Below are positions 20,996 through 32,599 of a stretch of DNA of 64,000 nt, in pieces (position 1 is the first letter of the stretch; every line of letters starts with the position of its first letter). The stretch comes from Protonemura montana. Its lineage: Eukaryota > Arthropoda > Insecta > Plecoptera > Nemouridae. The position numbers and the translations under genes were made by a program. The stretch spans positions 12,765,708-12,829,707 of the forward strand of contig OX387609.1 of the NCBI GenBank assembly GCA_947568835.1, read 5' to 3'. The notes beneath the pieces are model-generated. The model searched no databases, was not told where the DNA came from, and was given only the letters and a program-made list of their open reading frames with translations.

Positions 20996-22191
20996 ACCAT
21001 AGCTAGCTCAATTTTTTTTTGAAAAAACACTTAATAGTGATTTTGGGCGGTAATTGCCTACTTCCTCCTTGTCTCCTTTTTTGAAACATGGTTCAAACAA
21101 GAGATTAATTAGGTCAACAAGTGGTTCAACTATGTATGTGATTATACTGTTTTCAAGATTCCAGGTCGTATTCCATCATAGCCTGCCGAGATCTTTTTTA
21201 GCGCCTTTTCTGCGTGCTCATAGATATCTTTCCGTGTCACTGGAGCTAAGAAAATATTATGTACACTTTGTCTGTCTATGCGTTCTAAATTTGGATTTTC
21301 ACCTTCTGATTCTATTAGATTTCCTATTGTACCACTGAAATAATTGTTGGAGATTTGAGCTATTTCCTTGGGTTCTTTGATTTTTCGTGTTTTACACATT
21401 AATTGTATCGGTTCAGGGTTATCGTCTCGTTTAATGGTTGTGTTTTTATTTATCAAGTTCCATGATTCTTTTGCTTAATTATCAGCACTTTTTATCTTAT
21501 TGTGTATATATTTTCTCTGCTATGTCGAGTGCTTTTTTGTATTCCCTGCGTGAAGTAGCGTAATTATCTTTTGTGCTCTATTCTTAGCACCTCTGTGTTT
21601 TTTTTATCTCTAATTGGGAAGGACGTGTCGAACACATTCATGAAGATTTCCATAAAATGTTCCATCTACATCGCTCACTTGATACGTGTCCCTCCATTCT
21701 ACTTTGCTCATATTCATGACAAATGTTTCTATCTGATGTTTAGAGAATGACCCTTCCCTTATCGAAGCCAGTTTAGTGCTATTGTTGATGTTTTGGTTCA
21801 TTAGAGAGGTTACTGACACAATTTGCCCCATATGATCAGATAAACCTACCTCAACATTGCGTATGAACCTGACGTCATTGTCATTAGTTAGGCAATTATC
21901 AATACAGGAAGCTGTAACATTCAGTACTCTATTCTTAGCAATTCTCGTGTTTTCACAATTTAGGATTTTTACACCGTATCTATGAGCACATTCTTCTGGC
22001 ACTTGTCTCCATCGCAAGTCGTTAATATTGAGCCTCTGAGGGGCTTTAGCTGTACAAAGCCAGGTTGTAATCTTGGACAGCAATCTTGTTCCTCTGTCGA
22101 GTGTCATGATTGTGTAGTTGCCCTTTTGTGACGTGACCTTCAATGTTGTTTTTACTGAGCACTGTGAGGTTGTATATATATATATAGTCAT
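20996..22191 (-). pseudogene. Jockey-group element, endonuclease end to start of reverse transcriptase
   Basis: From 22,191 down the frame has the C-terminal endonuclease motifs TASCIDNCLTND and VGLSDHMGQIVSV. After frame breaks come the linker (CKTRKIKEPKEIAQISNNYF, SAGYDGI) and the start of the reverse transcriptase (CFKKGDKEE at about 21,080) ending near 20,996. The RT active site is missing. The last 240 bases nearly repeat 13,800-14,044, so these are two copies of the same family. Confidence 0.75.
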
Positions 22192-22199
22192 GGCACCGT

Positions 22200-24180
22200 C
22201 ATAATTGCAAGTTTTTTGAATAGCTCTTTACACGATGTTCTCCCTGATACACCTAGCATGCGCCTAACCGCTCTCTTTTGAATTATAAGCAGTCTTTCTA
22301 TGCGCGGTGAGCGGCCCTAGAAACAGACTCCATAGGATAGGTGTGACTGGAATAAAGCAAAGTATGCTATTCTCAAAACTTCCATGCTGGCCACCAGTTT
22401 AAGGTTGTGTAATAAGATGTGAAAGAGAGTTCCAAGATAAAGAACGATTACTGGGGTCTGGAGCGGTGTTCATCTTTAGGTTCCTGAGATTACGTTCTGT
22501 TTCCTTGTAGCAAATTGTGACAGGTGAGTTGTTGGAATCGTCGTGGGTTCGTCGAGTGCTACTGGTGGCATGCTTGATGGACCTTGTGGGGCCCGAGTTG
22601 AAAACGCGGCAGTAAGCCTCGTTGAGTACATTCGATTTCTCTATGTCCGATGTTGCCGTTGAGTTGTCAGGTTTCAGAAGAGCGGGGATTTTGTTAAAAT
22701 TGCCCTTTTTTGTTTTGATGTAACCGTGGAATCTCTTCCAGTTGTCTTTTTTGTTTTGATGGTCGAAGAGGTTTGCCATTAAAGTTTATAGTGCTAGTTT
22801 TTTTGCTTGCTTGAGCTCTCCAGTGAGTTTCTTGAAGTTGGTAGGCATTTGATATCTGACATTTATTTTCATCTTACAATTGTACATGGTATGGCACGTG
22901 GTAAGGAACTATTAATAAAATTACAATATTATAGTAACTTATATAGTAAATATATTATAACAGTAGTAATATAATATAATTCAATTGTTATTATTATTAT
23001 TAAATTACTACCACCATTATTCATATACTATTATTATAAGTATTATTACTTTGGCTGGGAATTAACTATGGTTACAAATTGAATCTCTAAATTTGGCAAT
23101 AGTAAGCCCTTTGGTTCTATGTTCTGACTTACGGGCATTCAATTCCCTTATGGTCGTGTATACTTGGGTGAATTCACCCACGTCGCCTCTAGCTCCTCTC
23201 TCTCTCTCTCTCTAATGTTGTTCTCTTTTCTTGGGGGGGTCTAGTTTTGTTCTCCACTTTGCCCATCCCTGGTGGCCGTCTACCGCCCGTTTGAGGTTGC
23301 AGATTCTCGCCGTTTTTATTCTGTTCTATAGCGTCTTCCTCCCCAGCATCTGTATCATTTCTAAAGGGGCTTTCCCATACTTTGATTGCTTCCCCTCCCA
23401 AGCCCTGCTCTGTCCACCACCTTTGTTTCCAGTCAGTTTGTGCCAGTCACCCTCCAGACAGCAATTCTTTAGGCATTAATTAGGGTGATTGTGAAGTCAT
23501 GGATGCTTGGCTTCTTGTACAGCCAGATTTTAGCATCAACTGGTCTTGGTTTTCTGCATTGATACCGTTATTGTAGTGATCTTGTGGTCACTTAAGGGCT
23601 CTTCGACAGAACTGGACAGGAACTTGTGTGGAGGGCGTACAGAGGTGCAGGAGAGTGCAGTTTAAACAAATATGATCCAATTATAGATATAGATATAGAT
23701 GTGGATCTGTTTCTTCTAAAACCGTTTTGGCTAGGTGATAGTAAATTATTTTTCTCGATGAAGTTTATAATGCGGATGTATAAAAGTTTCTCTAGAACTT
23801 TGGAGAAGACTGGCAACAATGAAATTGGTCTATAATTACTGATATCCAATTTATCTCCTTTTTTATACAATGGGATGACTTTCGCAATTTTTAGTACTTT
23901 GGAAAATGTTCCTTCAGATAGGCATTTGTTGAAGATGATGGATAATGGATCAGCTAAGCCCACTATGCATTTTTTAACTATCCAAATTGAGATGCTATCT
24001 AACCCACACGAAAATTAGTTTTTAAACCCTTTTACTACTTCTATTATTTCTTGGGGATTTGTTGGGAATAGAGATATTGAGTTTATTGGACTTGAGTTAA
24101 TTCCATTGGAGTTGCCCTGCATTAGGTATTCTTGTATTTTAAGTGTATCAGTAGGTATACCGCTGGTTAGCGTGGGGCAA
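22200..24180 (-). pseudogene. Cluster of CR1/Jockey-group reverse transcriptase fragments
   Basis: At least three fragments lie in the same orientation. 22,200-22,400 encodes a C-terminal thumb motif (LLIIQKRAVRRMLGVSG-like). 22,420-22,779 encodes a pre-RT linker (KDNWKRFHGYIKTKKG, LRNLKMNTAPDPS). 23,592-24,180 encodes the start of another reverse transcriptase (VIPLYKKGDKLDISNYRPI, GFRRNRST) preceded by its linker. Between them lie AT-rich repeats (22,900-23,060) and non-coding sequence. None has an active site. The order suggests several independent truncated insertions. Confidence 0.65.
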
Positions 24181-24660
24181 CGTTACTAAAGTAATGATTA
24201 AATTGGTTTGCAATTTCTTGCGGGTTAGGTTAGGTGGAATCGAAGCGTGTAAATAAGAACTGAATCTGATTAAAGTGGTTCAAAATTGAGCAGTGTATAA
24301 AACCTCAATTAGATCGTTTTCCGCGGGATCAGTATCACTACGGTGATTCTTATCACTCGGTTTCATGAATCACACACTTATATGGATATAAATTGTTGAC
24401 ATTAAAGCTAGCAAAGGGGGTCCAAATTAAGCAGTATAGGAGTTGGATTTGGGTGAGATTGAACCTGGACATTGAGTCTAAGCCGTAAAAGAAAGAGAGA
24501 GGGTAAACATTTTTCTGTGGAGTAACCCTCGATAAGATCTTTCCTTAGGTACTGAAATTACTTAGGCAGCTGCGTGCGCAGCGGGTTGCACTACTAGTTT
24601 ATGTAAATCAATCTTTTTAGCAATATTAGACTGAATGAAAAGAAAGCTATTTGTTTTTTT
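24181..24660. other. Unassigned stretch
   Basis: No gene or element ends recognised. The next bases (24,665 onward) begin homology with 5,700-6,100. Confidence 0.4.
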
Positions 24661-24769
24661 TTCTTCGAAGGTTGCATTAATCATCATAATGCTGACGAAG
24701 CTGAAGCGCAATGGAAGATCGATTTATTCACCAGTCAACATGGGATGATATTGTAGTAAACGCACTCAT

Positions 24770-25995
24770 ATGTTCCGCCTGGCAGACCGATGTACTCACG
24801 CCCCGTCGAACGGGCGAATTACTAACTACTCCTCTGAGGAAGTGACGCACTTCACCAAACTTTGTTGCCGGAAAGACGAAGCCGCCGCCCGAGTCGCCGC
24901 GACAAACGCTGGTCGAACGGTTTCGGGATCAGGCACAAAACTTGTCACGGAGGAGGAAGTTGGTAAAGTCCCATGGCACGGAGGAATGGCAGTCCTGGTA
25001 AGAAACGAACGGCAGGTCTACATATCGGAGTGTGGGGCTCATGGTGTTGTTCTCCGCCATGCCCCATCCTGGAACCTGCAACAAGACCAGTTGGGATACT
25101 GAGATCTGGTTTTCATAGCAAGTATTGATTGGCCAGAAATAACTTAGAAAATGTATAATCTTAGTATATAAAATTATAATAGCCGGCTCATAAAAGGGTT
25201 ATAAACCATAAAAGTTGCATGTTATGTCCAGCTAAGTCTGTGTAGGTGAAAATTCCTCGTGGAGAACTTACGAGGCCCATGTTGTTGCTCGTAAGCTGCT
25301 TGTACTCAATTAACGTGTTCCAATCCAGACACACAACTCCAACCGCCAACGTCGCTGACAGGCGTTGACAGTTGGACGACGACAATTTCCGATTCAAACC
25401 GCTTTGATTGTCCACCATAATGCTCGGGGATATGGATCGCTTTTACATCCCTTCGCTGTTCTTCGTCGTCCGTTGTCTCCCAAGGAAGACTGAACTTCCC
25501 GGCGGCAGCCTTGTATTCGGACTCATTCACTGGCTTCTTTGTGGTCTCTTTCTTAAAGCAGTGAGCCGCTGCAACAGCCAAGGATCAGAGCAATTGTAAA
25601 AAAAGCCGTCGAGAGCTAGTAACCAGAACGAAGTGTAAACATTGCCTCCCGATGGTGCCAGGAGTTAAACTGTGTAATTTGGAAGTTCAGCATCAAAGAT
25701 CGGCACTGAGTGTTTAGCATGTGCAAATCCATGGCAGAAATATAATGGGCTTTTTGGCACCCACTGCAAGCAATGTAAGAAATATGACAGATATTTATTA
25801 AGTAAGCTCAAGGCAAAAGTGGTCTCTACCTACCGGAGATTAAGTACTCGAGTGTGATGAGTGACCCGCCGCAAATGGGTTTATAAGAGTTGTTGTTCTT
25901 GCGGAAAACAGCCATGTGCCACGGGAACTCGGTAGACTGTGCTACTTTCCCACCCACGGACAGTGAATAGGATCTTTCCATCCGGAGACCGCAGT
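24770..25995 (-). pseudogene. Clotting-type serine protease, three exons, broken
   Basis: Exon A (25,995-25,834) reads CGLRMERSYSLSVGGKVAQ, EFPWHMAVF and CGGSLITLEYLIS. Its donor joins exon B (25,568-25,272) in phase to complete the ISAAHC motif with the catalytic His. Exon B continues with DVKAIHIPEHYGG and ESEIVVVQL, where Glu replaces the usual Asp, then shifts frame before VVCLDWNTLIEYKQ and ends at GTAAGT. Exon C (25,075 to about 24,770) starts after TTGTTGCAG with VPGWGMAENNTMSP, then LRYVDLPFVSYQDC, DKFCA, an in-frame TGA, and CRGDSGGGFVFP with the catalytic Ser. SVGG lacks a usual Arg cleavage site. The stop and frameshift indicate a pseudogene of an arthropod clotting-factor-type protease; upstream exons are not visible. 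Confidence 0.8.
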
Positions 25996-26029
25996 CTACG
26001 GCACATAAAGGCACCAGCCAGCAGTAAGT

Positions 26030-26391
26030 GAAGCCCCAGCAAGCCCTTCAGAGCCCACCAAGCCTTGCTTCAGAGCACAGCAAGCCTTGCTTCGACAATA
26101 GTGGGAATCCACAGTCGGGAATGCCCTGATGTGTGCTCTGACCCCATCCAAAGCTGCTGGATCGCAAACCTTCTTGATGTGTTTGCCTTTAGTTGGAGTG
26201 TATGCAACCCCAGTTTGAGAATTGAATTTGGTTTTAAAAAAGTAATAAACCCGGTGCTTGCTTAAGTTCAAGACTGTTAAAAAAAATTCTTGGCATACTC
26301 GAATCCGCTCCCCGTCCACTTCAAAATAGTAACAAAATGAGTTGGAGCGTCGACTAATCTCCGCTACTGTGCGCTTCCGGGCTTTGGGCAA
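26030..26391 (-). pseudogene. N-terminal fragment of an arthropod transposon-type protein
   Basis: The frame starts with a basic MPKARKRTVAEIS and reads FEVDGERIRVCQEFFLTVLNLS, a GKH motif and HIRAFPTVDSHYCRS. The pattern VCxxFFLxTLxIS followed by HIxxFPxxESHYxR is frequent in repetitive arthropod genes that I take to be transposon-derived; I cannot name the superfamily. The frame then runs into a low-complexity stretch of AAGCCTTGCTT-like repeats at 26,040-26,100 beside the protease exon, so the rest of the protein is lost. Confidence 0.55.
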
Positions 26392-26399
26392 ACGCTCAA

Positions 26400-28360
26400 T
26401 AAACCAATAACCTTTTATACCAATAACCTACAATAAGCCACAAGCACACGACGAGATTCGAACCTAATTCGAACGGCGTGAAAATACTCGATCGTGATTG
26501 GTCGAAACATACTGAATCCGGTTTGTTGGAGCATAGTTGGAGTTAGAACAAATAAGCATTAACTTTGATCGGTTTCGGGTGGATATAGACCACGATTTAT
26601 TCCAGAAAAGCAGTGTTAGGGACATATTTTCATGCGGGTCAGCTTGTTTTTGCGTAAATTATGACCTCAGGATACCCATTCGATATCTAACTCAAAAACA
26701 CAAAAATTGGAGTTAGACCAAATAAGTACTCAGCCGACGAAGTGGCTGTGGTTGTCTGTTGCTTTTATCCTGCGACAACATTGTCATGTTTGGTAGAGAA
26801 CGTAATAAATGCTGGACAATAAGAAGACTCTTACAACATCACCCGATTTCCCATGCGATAGATGTTAGATGGCAAGGCTACATTACAAGTGGAGACGAAA
26901 AGATGAAGACATAGTCATAGACATACATGGTCACAGCCAATCGGATACTTATATTATCTGAACCGACGCTATCTTTTATTCAAACATTATGTGAGGTGCA
27001 CATAATGCACGCAGGCTTCTGGCCATGTGCGTCGAGCCATCTGTATAATATATCTGTTAGGCATCAATAAGGGTGACAAGTGTTCTGGCATCGGTTTGTC
27101 GAGGCACGCGCGTCTGTTTAATATCTGATAGTTTTGTAAGGGTGACTAGTGTTCTGGCATCGGTTGAAAGGCGACTGGGTAGCCACATGCTTCGCAGGAA
27201 TGTGTCGACGTTCGCAGTGAGGTCCAGTCCCCATGATCCTTTCCAAAGTGCCTCTCCCAATTAGTTATAGTTCTTTAAATGTACAATAGAATAAATTCGA
27301 GCAAATGATTGGCCGAGGAAGTCACGAGGTGTAATCTGGAGAGGGAGCGTGAGGAACGCCAGAAGAAGAACAAGATAGAAGCGGGAGACGGCCCGAGGCC
27401 GGGGAAGTGACCAGACGTGCTTGGGAGAAGGCCCGAGACCGGGAACGTGAGAAGGCTTATCAGGGGAGACGAGAGCAGTACACCGGGACCAGTACACCAA
27501 GTCAGCGGAGGTACGACGCCTGGAGTGGCGACGCTGTCTCGAGCCACGAATCCTGAGCCACGACGTCGCCTGATACCACGACGTCGCCCGAGTTGCGACG
27601 CGGCCTCGATCCACGCCGCCTGTTTGATTGCGCCCGGAGTTGCGACGCGAACCCGAGCCACGACGCTTGAGTCGCGGATCCTCATTAATCACACGACGCC
27701 TGTTCGACGAGTCAACGCGAACGTCGTCGCCTGATCGACGGAGAAACACGGCTACCTCGGCGATCAAAATTTCAAGTAATCTTCATAATTTTATTCTGGC
27801 CAATGACAGCTAGCTAGGGACTTAGGGATTTTTTTTATCTTATCACTCTTATAGTAAATTGTTAGTTTGTAATTAGGATTATTTTCATATTACCTTTCAT
27901 GTATCAGAGGTGTCGTGCATTGAGAGTAAATTGTTATTTCTTAAGAGTGTTTTATATTAGGCGAACTTTGTATCCCGCACCCTACCCCTTCGTAGGACGA
28001 AATTGCGTGCGTCGGCATACACTTGCGAGCATCGAGACGTTTAGAGGTATTTACAGGTAATTACCTTACAATTGTAATACTGGATCTTAGTTCCGTGCAA
28101 CGTCCAAGTCATATCCCAGCAACAAAACATTGTTTTGTTGTTACACCAGTTTGTTCCGACAGCTTATTGTTTCCGAATTGGACAGCATGGGCAGACCATG
28201 TTTGACAGACAACATGGCCGACAAAATCTGGTCTCTATCACGTCATAGGTACTCATGTGTCAATGATATGCAAGCAACGTGAAGTTGCAAGCTTACTCAC
28301 TGCTTGCCGGGAGCACGAGGGCGACGCTCATGGTTGAAGACAGCGCCGCGTGGTCCACGT
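26400..28360. other. Unassigned region with a GC-rich repetitive tract
   Basis: No recognised gene. A short duplicated phrase (GTGTTCTGGCATCGGTT) occurs at 27,080 and 27,150. From about 27,320 to 27,760 the sequence is rich in CGACG/GCCACGACG units, giving long but low-complexity Arg-rich frames on both strands that I do not regard as genes. The remainder is AT-rich. Confidence 0.45.
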
Positions 28361-28364
28361 GGCA

Positions 28365-28580
28365 TTACAACCTCTTGCCCATATCCTCGGTCGACAGGTA
28401 GCGGGTGAAAGTTTGTATGACGGGCTGAGGTTCCCAGGGACGTGCTGACGTCAAGTCCTCTAGCAAGGTGTTGTTGCTTTTGTCTCGACGGACCATATGG
28501 CCGTCCAAGAGCCAGGTCAGGTTCGCACTAGGAGGCGCTCGGCAAGTTGCTTGCAGGAGCGAGTTCACTCACGTCTAGAG
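28365..28580 (-). pseudogene. Immunoglobulin-domain exon with an in-frame stop
   Basis: The minus strand reads LLQATCRAPPSANLTWLLDGH, an Ig-fold B-C strand pattern (Cys, then Trp after an NLTW site), then ends in RYLSTEDMGKRL, a TAA stop, and a CHV. In I-set and beat/sidestep-type Ig domains the expected pattern at this place is a short strand followed by the second disulphide Cys, so the stop sits just before that Cys. The exon probably belongs to a cell-surface recognition protein. No partner exons are found within the window, so a stray exon duplicate or dead gene piece is likely. Confidence 0.55.
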
Positions 28581-28690
28581 CTGGGTATCCCACAGGGGCG
28601 GCTGAAACATAGCAGGTGGCAAGCTGGAAACGCAGTCGATGTTTTTGTATTTTGTTTACGGTATAAGCTCTTTCAGGATGGAATTTTGTC

Positions 28691-29640
28691 TTAACCTCCT
28701 CAGACCCGAGGCCAAACTAGCTAAAAAAATTTGAATTTTATGATATGTTTGGAACTTATTGAGGTCTAGGAACAACATTTATTTGAAACTTTTTTTTTGG
28801 GGGGGGGGGGGGGGGCAGGATTTGGAGTTATGGGAGGTATGCTATACAATACGTTGGGTCTCAATGAAATTTAAACTGCATGGCAAATATTATTAGTTCA
28901 GTTTTATTTATTTCTACCACACAAGTAAGATTAGCTTGTGTTTACAGCCTGTGATAGGCCATGAAGCAATTGCGGTTTGCTGTGAAGCATAGATATACTT
29001 TACAAGCAGTGCAGCGCACTCTTGCACTAGTTCCCGGACAGCCGGTCATCCGACAACGTTGCGACTTGGTATCTTTCGCTGGGATTTCTGGCATGTGAAG
29101 CGTCCCCTTCTTACGGAAGTCATCAGGGGGGTGCGCGACTCGACGTGCTATGAGAGGTTGTTCCTCTTCCTCTCCTCCAGAGCTGACTTCTTCCGTGGGA
29201 GTGTAATGAATAAGTGACTGGGCAAGCTTCATCTTGAAGTCAAGGAAATCAAATTGGTCTTTCTTCCTTGTTGCTAGATGGCCCTGATCTATTCTATACT
29301 CAATCCACCCAGCAGCTGCCACAAAATCCAACATATGCATCAAGAGACGAACTGTCCACTTCCTGGTCCTTGCATCGATGCGATAATAACTAATGATCCG
29401 ATCCAGGAAGTCACCCCCCCCCCCATCTTCTCATTGTAGTTCTTGATAATTGCTGGCCGTACAACGTCGACGTACTTTTTTTCTTTCTTGCACCATCGTC
29501 GGCAAACATCGGTTGGTTGACAACCTTCCACCGACGAAGCGAGAATGACGGGCTTATTATTATCATGGGTTTTCCCTTTTGATATTTCAATGAAAACCGA
29601 AAGTTCGGAGGAAAGCAATACGAGGGTTCGACGGGCGGTA
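28691..29640 (-). mobile_element. piggyBac element remnant, 3' end
   Basis: The left end starts with TTAA (28,691-28,694) followed by CCTCCTCAGACCCGAG, consistent with a piggyBac terminus and its TTAA target. The transposase C-terminal half follows on the minus strand. The other terminus was not found; homology fades near 29,640. A long G-run (28,797-28,815) lies between the terminus and the gene. Confidence 0.65.
28942..29618 (-). pseudogene. piggyBac transposase C-terminal part
   Basis: The first part (29,618-29,340) reads KGKTHDNNKPVILASS, VCRRWCKKEKKYVDVVRP and IIKNYNEKMGG, the region around the last catalytic Asp of DDE_Tnp_1_7 transposases. The frame is then shifted at a C-run (29,415-29,423) exactly where the GGVDxxD motif should be. 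The second part (29,343-28,942) has the C-terminal helix HMLDFVAAAGWIEYR and the cysteine-rich finger (CRMTGCPG, CTACKVYLC, NCFMAYH). The homopolymer shift and the missing N-terminus make it inactive, unless the shift is a sequencing error. Confidence 0.75.
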
Positions 29641-29955
29641 TCCCGATTTTTACAGTGAATTACAAACGTTACGTGGAATTTATAAATGGATTTTATTTAG
29701 AAACATAGGTGATGAAAAATTGGAACAGATGACGAGTTTAGTATGGCGCTTTAGTAAAGAAATTTAAAAGATGTAGAAAAGTAGTTACGGACAATCACTG
29801 AGTTTATACATGAGATTTTACAAGTATATAATATTATAAAATAACTCACCAGGGGGATGGATTCCTGCAGCGTCGCACTTGCTCAGTTTAAAATCAGACT
29901 TTAGTTGGAAAACGGAGTAAACTAGATTTGTTGGGAAATTAACAAATTGAATAAG

Positions 29956-30267
29956 GTTCTGTGTACTTATAACAATCAGAACGGGATTTTAAGCGTGCTG
30001 TGTACTTATAACAATCAGCACGAGAAGTTAGCAGGGAGCTCAGAGTTCTGTGTACTTAAAACAATCAGAACGGGGAGGAATAGTTCTGTGTACTTATAAC
30101 AGTCAGAACGAGAAGTTAAGGTCCTGTGTACTTATAACAATCAGAACGGAATCTAGGAGTTCTGTGTACTTATAACAATCAGAACGGGGAGCTAAGAATT
30201 CTGTGTACTTATAACAGTCAGAATTGCAAGTCTAAACATTGGCTGGTGTACCCATAACAGTCCAGTC
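29956..30267. repeat. Array of eight 27-nt stem-loop repeats
   Basis: Eight units share the 15-nt centre TGTACTTATAACAAT (with few changes) flanked by six-base complementary arms. Starts are 29,956; 29,995; 30,045; 30,083; 30,121; 30,159; 30,198; 30,241. Arms are GTTCTG/CAGAAC in units 1, 3, 4 and 6; GTGCTG/CAGCAC in unit 2; ATTCTG/CAGAAT in unit 7; GGCTGG/CCAGTC in unit 8; unit 5 (GTCCTG/CAGAAC) has one mismatch. Arm changes are thus compensated in three units. Spacing is 38-39 bases, with exceptions of 50 and 43. Linkers are purine-rich. No overlapping gene is seen. Could be a cluster of protein-binding palindromes or structured RNA. Confidence 0.85.
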
Positions 30268-31692
30268 CTGATCAAGTCTAGTCCAACTCCGTGATTTTAC
30301 AAGATGTTATTCTGCGACGACGACTGACGTGGAGGTCTTCTTACTGGCTTCGTACTGGCTACTCTGGCTAGTTTGCCATCAAAAATAGGACTATTTATAC
30401 TGGCAAGTGTTCGGCTGCAGTTGACCACGTGTGTGAACACGTGCATTGGAATATTGAGTCAGACAACAACTCTTCCTAAGTTAACAAGAGATCACCTGGT
30501 GCACTCTGGTCTTTGCGTTAAAAGTGGTTCTCAGCTGCTATGACGTTAACTGCATGTGAGTATAGAAAGGCAATGGTGGCTGGTGACCATGGTGATTCCT
30601 ATGCTAATGAAGGAAATAGTAGCTAACCATTGTTTTCAAGAATTAGGCCGGTGTACAGGCTCAACAAGGATGCAATCTATGATTGCATGGAGGTGGTTGT
30701 GAAATGAGAGTAATCACGAGGATTACATCGTGATAACCACCCCCACGTACATTGATTGGGACGGCAATAAATAGCAGACGTCCCAATAAAAAAAAATAAT
30801 AATAAAAAAAAATGACAATAAGTGGTACCTGAAGGGGTAAAATAAAATAAAAAATAGATATGGACCCAAAAATAAAATAAAATACAAGTCACCAATAGAA
30901 AAAGGAATTGAGTAATGACATTAAACTAAAACTAATGAATAAAGTACGAAAAACAAATATTCGTTTTTGAATTAAACAGTGCGGGCGAGGTTGCAAAAGC
31001 AATATAATTCATTAGTTCGCAATGGCATGGATAAATGCCGATCAGTGAAGGGGGGAGGGGGGCAACGATAGACTCGACCACGGAAGAGGCTTCCGAGGCA
31101 GGGCAGCCGACGGGACGACGTCGAGAGACACTTATGAATGCACACGTCACGTAGTAAGTTAGTTTGTTGACATTTGGGCTGCACCCGAAATGATGGTGGG
31201 CGCAGATATGAGACAGGAGAGTTGATTCAGCGAGAGAGTCCAAGCACCGGGTAGCGAAGCCAGCAGCCGAAGCGGCGTATGATGCAGATATGCATGATAT
31301 GTGCATTTAAATGCATGGCGTGAGTAGGCCACGTCCGGAGGACTCGATCGCAACTCGCAAGTGCACGGACGGCATAAGGATGTGTGCAGTGGACAGAAAA
31401 TACACGGCAGTTACCGTAATAAAAATAGACGGAGTTAGATGTAAGGTATGAATAACAGAGATTGCAACGGCGCCAGCAGACAAACGATAGTAGAAATGGA
31501 CCTTGAGGGTTGACTGACAGAAATATATATTTAAATGTCGGCTTGAGAAAGGTACTGGCTGCGTTATGTAGCAGGTACAGCGGGAAACTACAGGAAGTGG
31601 ACCGATGAACAATAGGCTATGAGCCATAGGTATGCAATAGTCGTGATCAGAGAGGAGTTAGGTAGAAAGGGGTAACCCAATGTTATAGGAGA
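30268..31692. other. Unassigned region before I-like copy 2
   Basis: No recognised gene. 30,785-30,960 is low-complexity A-rich sequence. 31,000-31,680 is GC-balanced and open on the minus strand in short frames (about 60-125 codons) without motifs I know. Confidence 0.4.
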
Positions 31693-32599
31693 AAACCTAC
31701 ACCCCCCTCGAGGACTATCACCTTACCGTGGTGAGGGGGTTTGTGTGATCCAATGACCCGGGAGGCTCTGCCGGTGGGGAGGTTTCGCTCCCCATAAGGT
31801 CTCCTATACCGGACAGGCTCCCGGCGAGGATCCAGACAAAGAATGGTCCGGCCGCGCCGCTGTCGCGGGACACGGACTTTGGTCTTAGGAGGATCTGTGC
31901 GCTCTTTTTCTCTCCTCTCTTCATTTCACTATCTTCTCTTCGCCTCGCTTCTTGTTTCATTCCTTGCCACCTCCTGAAGCCCCCGTCTGCCTTCTGCGAC
32001 AGCGGTGTGGCGCCCTCCCTTATGACGACCTGGCAACGAAACTGGAACAGATTTGGTTGAATGTCGAGTCGATGCAAGCTCCAGTACCCTGGTGACTTGG
32101 ATCTGTGCAGGGAGTCCTCGAGTCTGCTTCCTTACCTCTTTACCTTCACTATCCTATATTCTTCTGTCTTCTCTTTCGGCCGACCCCCTGTACAGATCAG
32201 AACACTTGCCTGCGTGTTTGCCGTGCGCGGTCACCTGTACGGGTGGAAAAGTTTTTCTTGGGGGTTGAGGAGCTACCTCTCTAGTTCATAATGTGGAACA
32301 AATAGAGGGTAGCAACAACACACTTCTTTAGTTACCGCTTCACCTTAAACAGGAGGCTGGGGGCTAATCCACCCCCAGTCAATCGGCTTGCCTGAAACAT
32401 TAACCTTTCACGCGTGGATGAGGATGGGGGCACCGGTGGCGTGATGGCCGTACCTGAGTCCCATCATTTACGGTCACTCGCGGCTACTGGTGTCCACTGA
32501 CTATATCGTCCGGACAACCCCGGCGTTGAAGTTCAACGTCCCCCTGGTTGGGCTCCGTGGTGGGCAGGGCTCCAGACGACGAAATTTTCTCCAAACTGT

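Noticed and set aside
24770-25102. Plus-strand frame similar to one at 5,833-6,282
   Set aside because: The similarity is real but reflects a duplicated protease exon on the opposite strand, where S1 motifs and a splice acceptor are evident.
27261-27767. A 168-codon minus-strand frame and overlapping plus-strand frames
   Set aside because: Composition is dominated by CGACG-type repeats and Arg; no domain, and both strands are equally open.
29956-30267. CRISPR array
   Set aside because: Repeats vary in their arms, linkers are only 11-23 bases, no cas genes are present and the sequence is eukaryotic.
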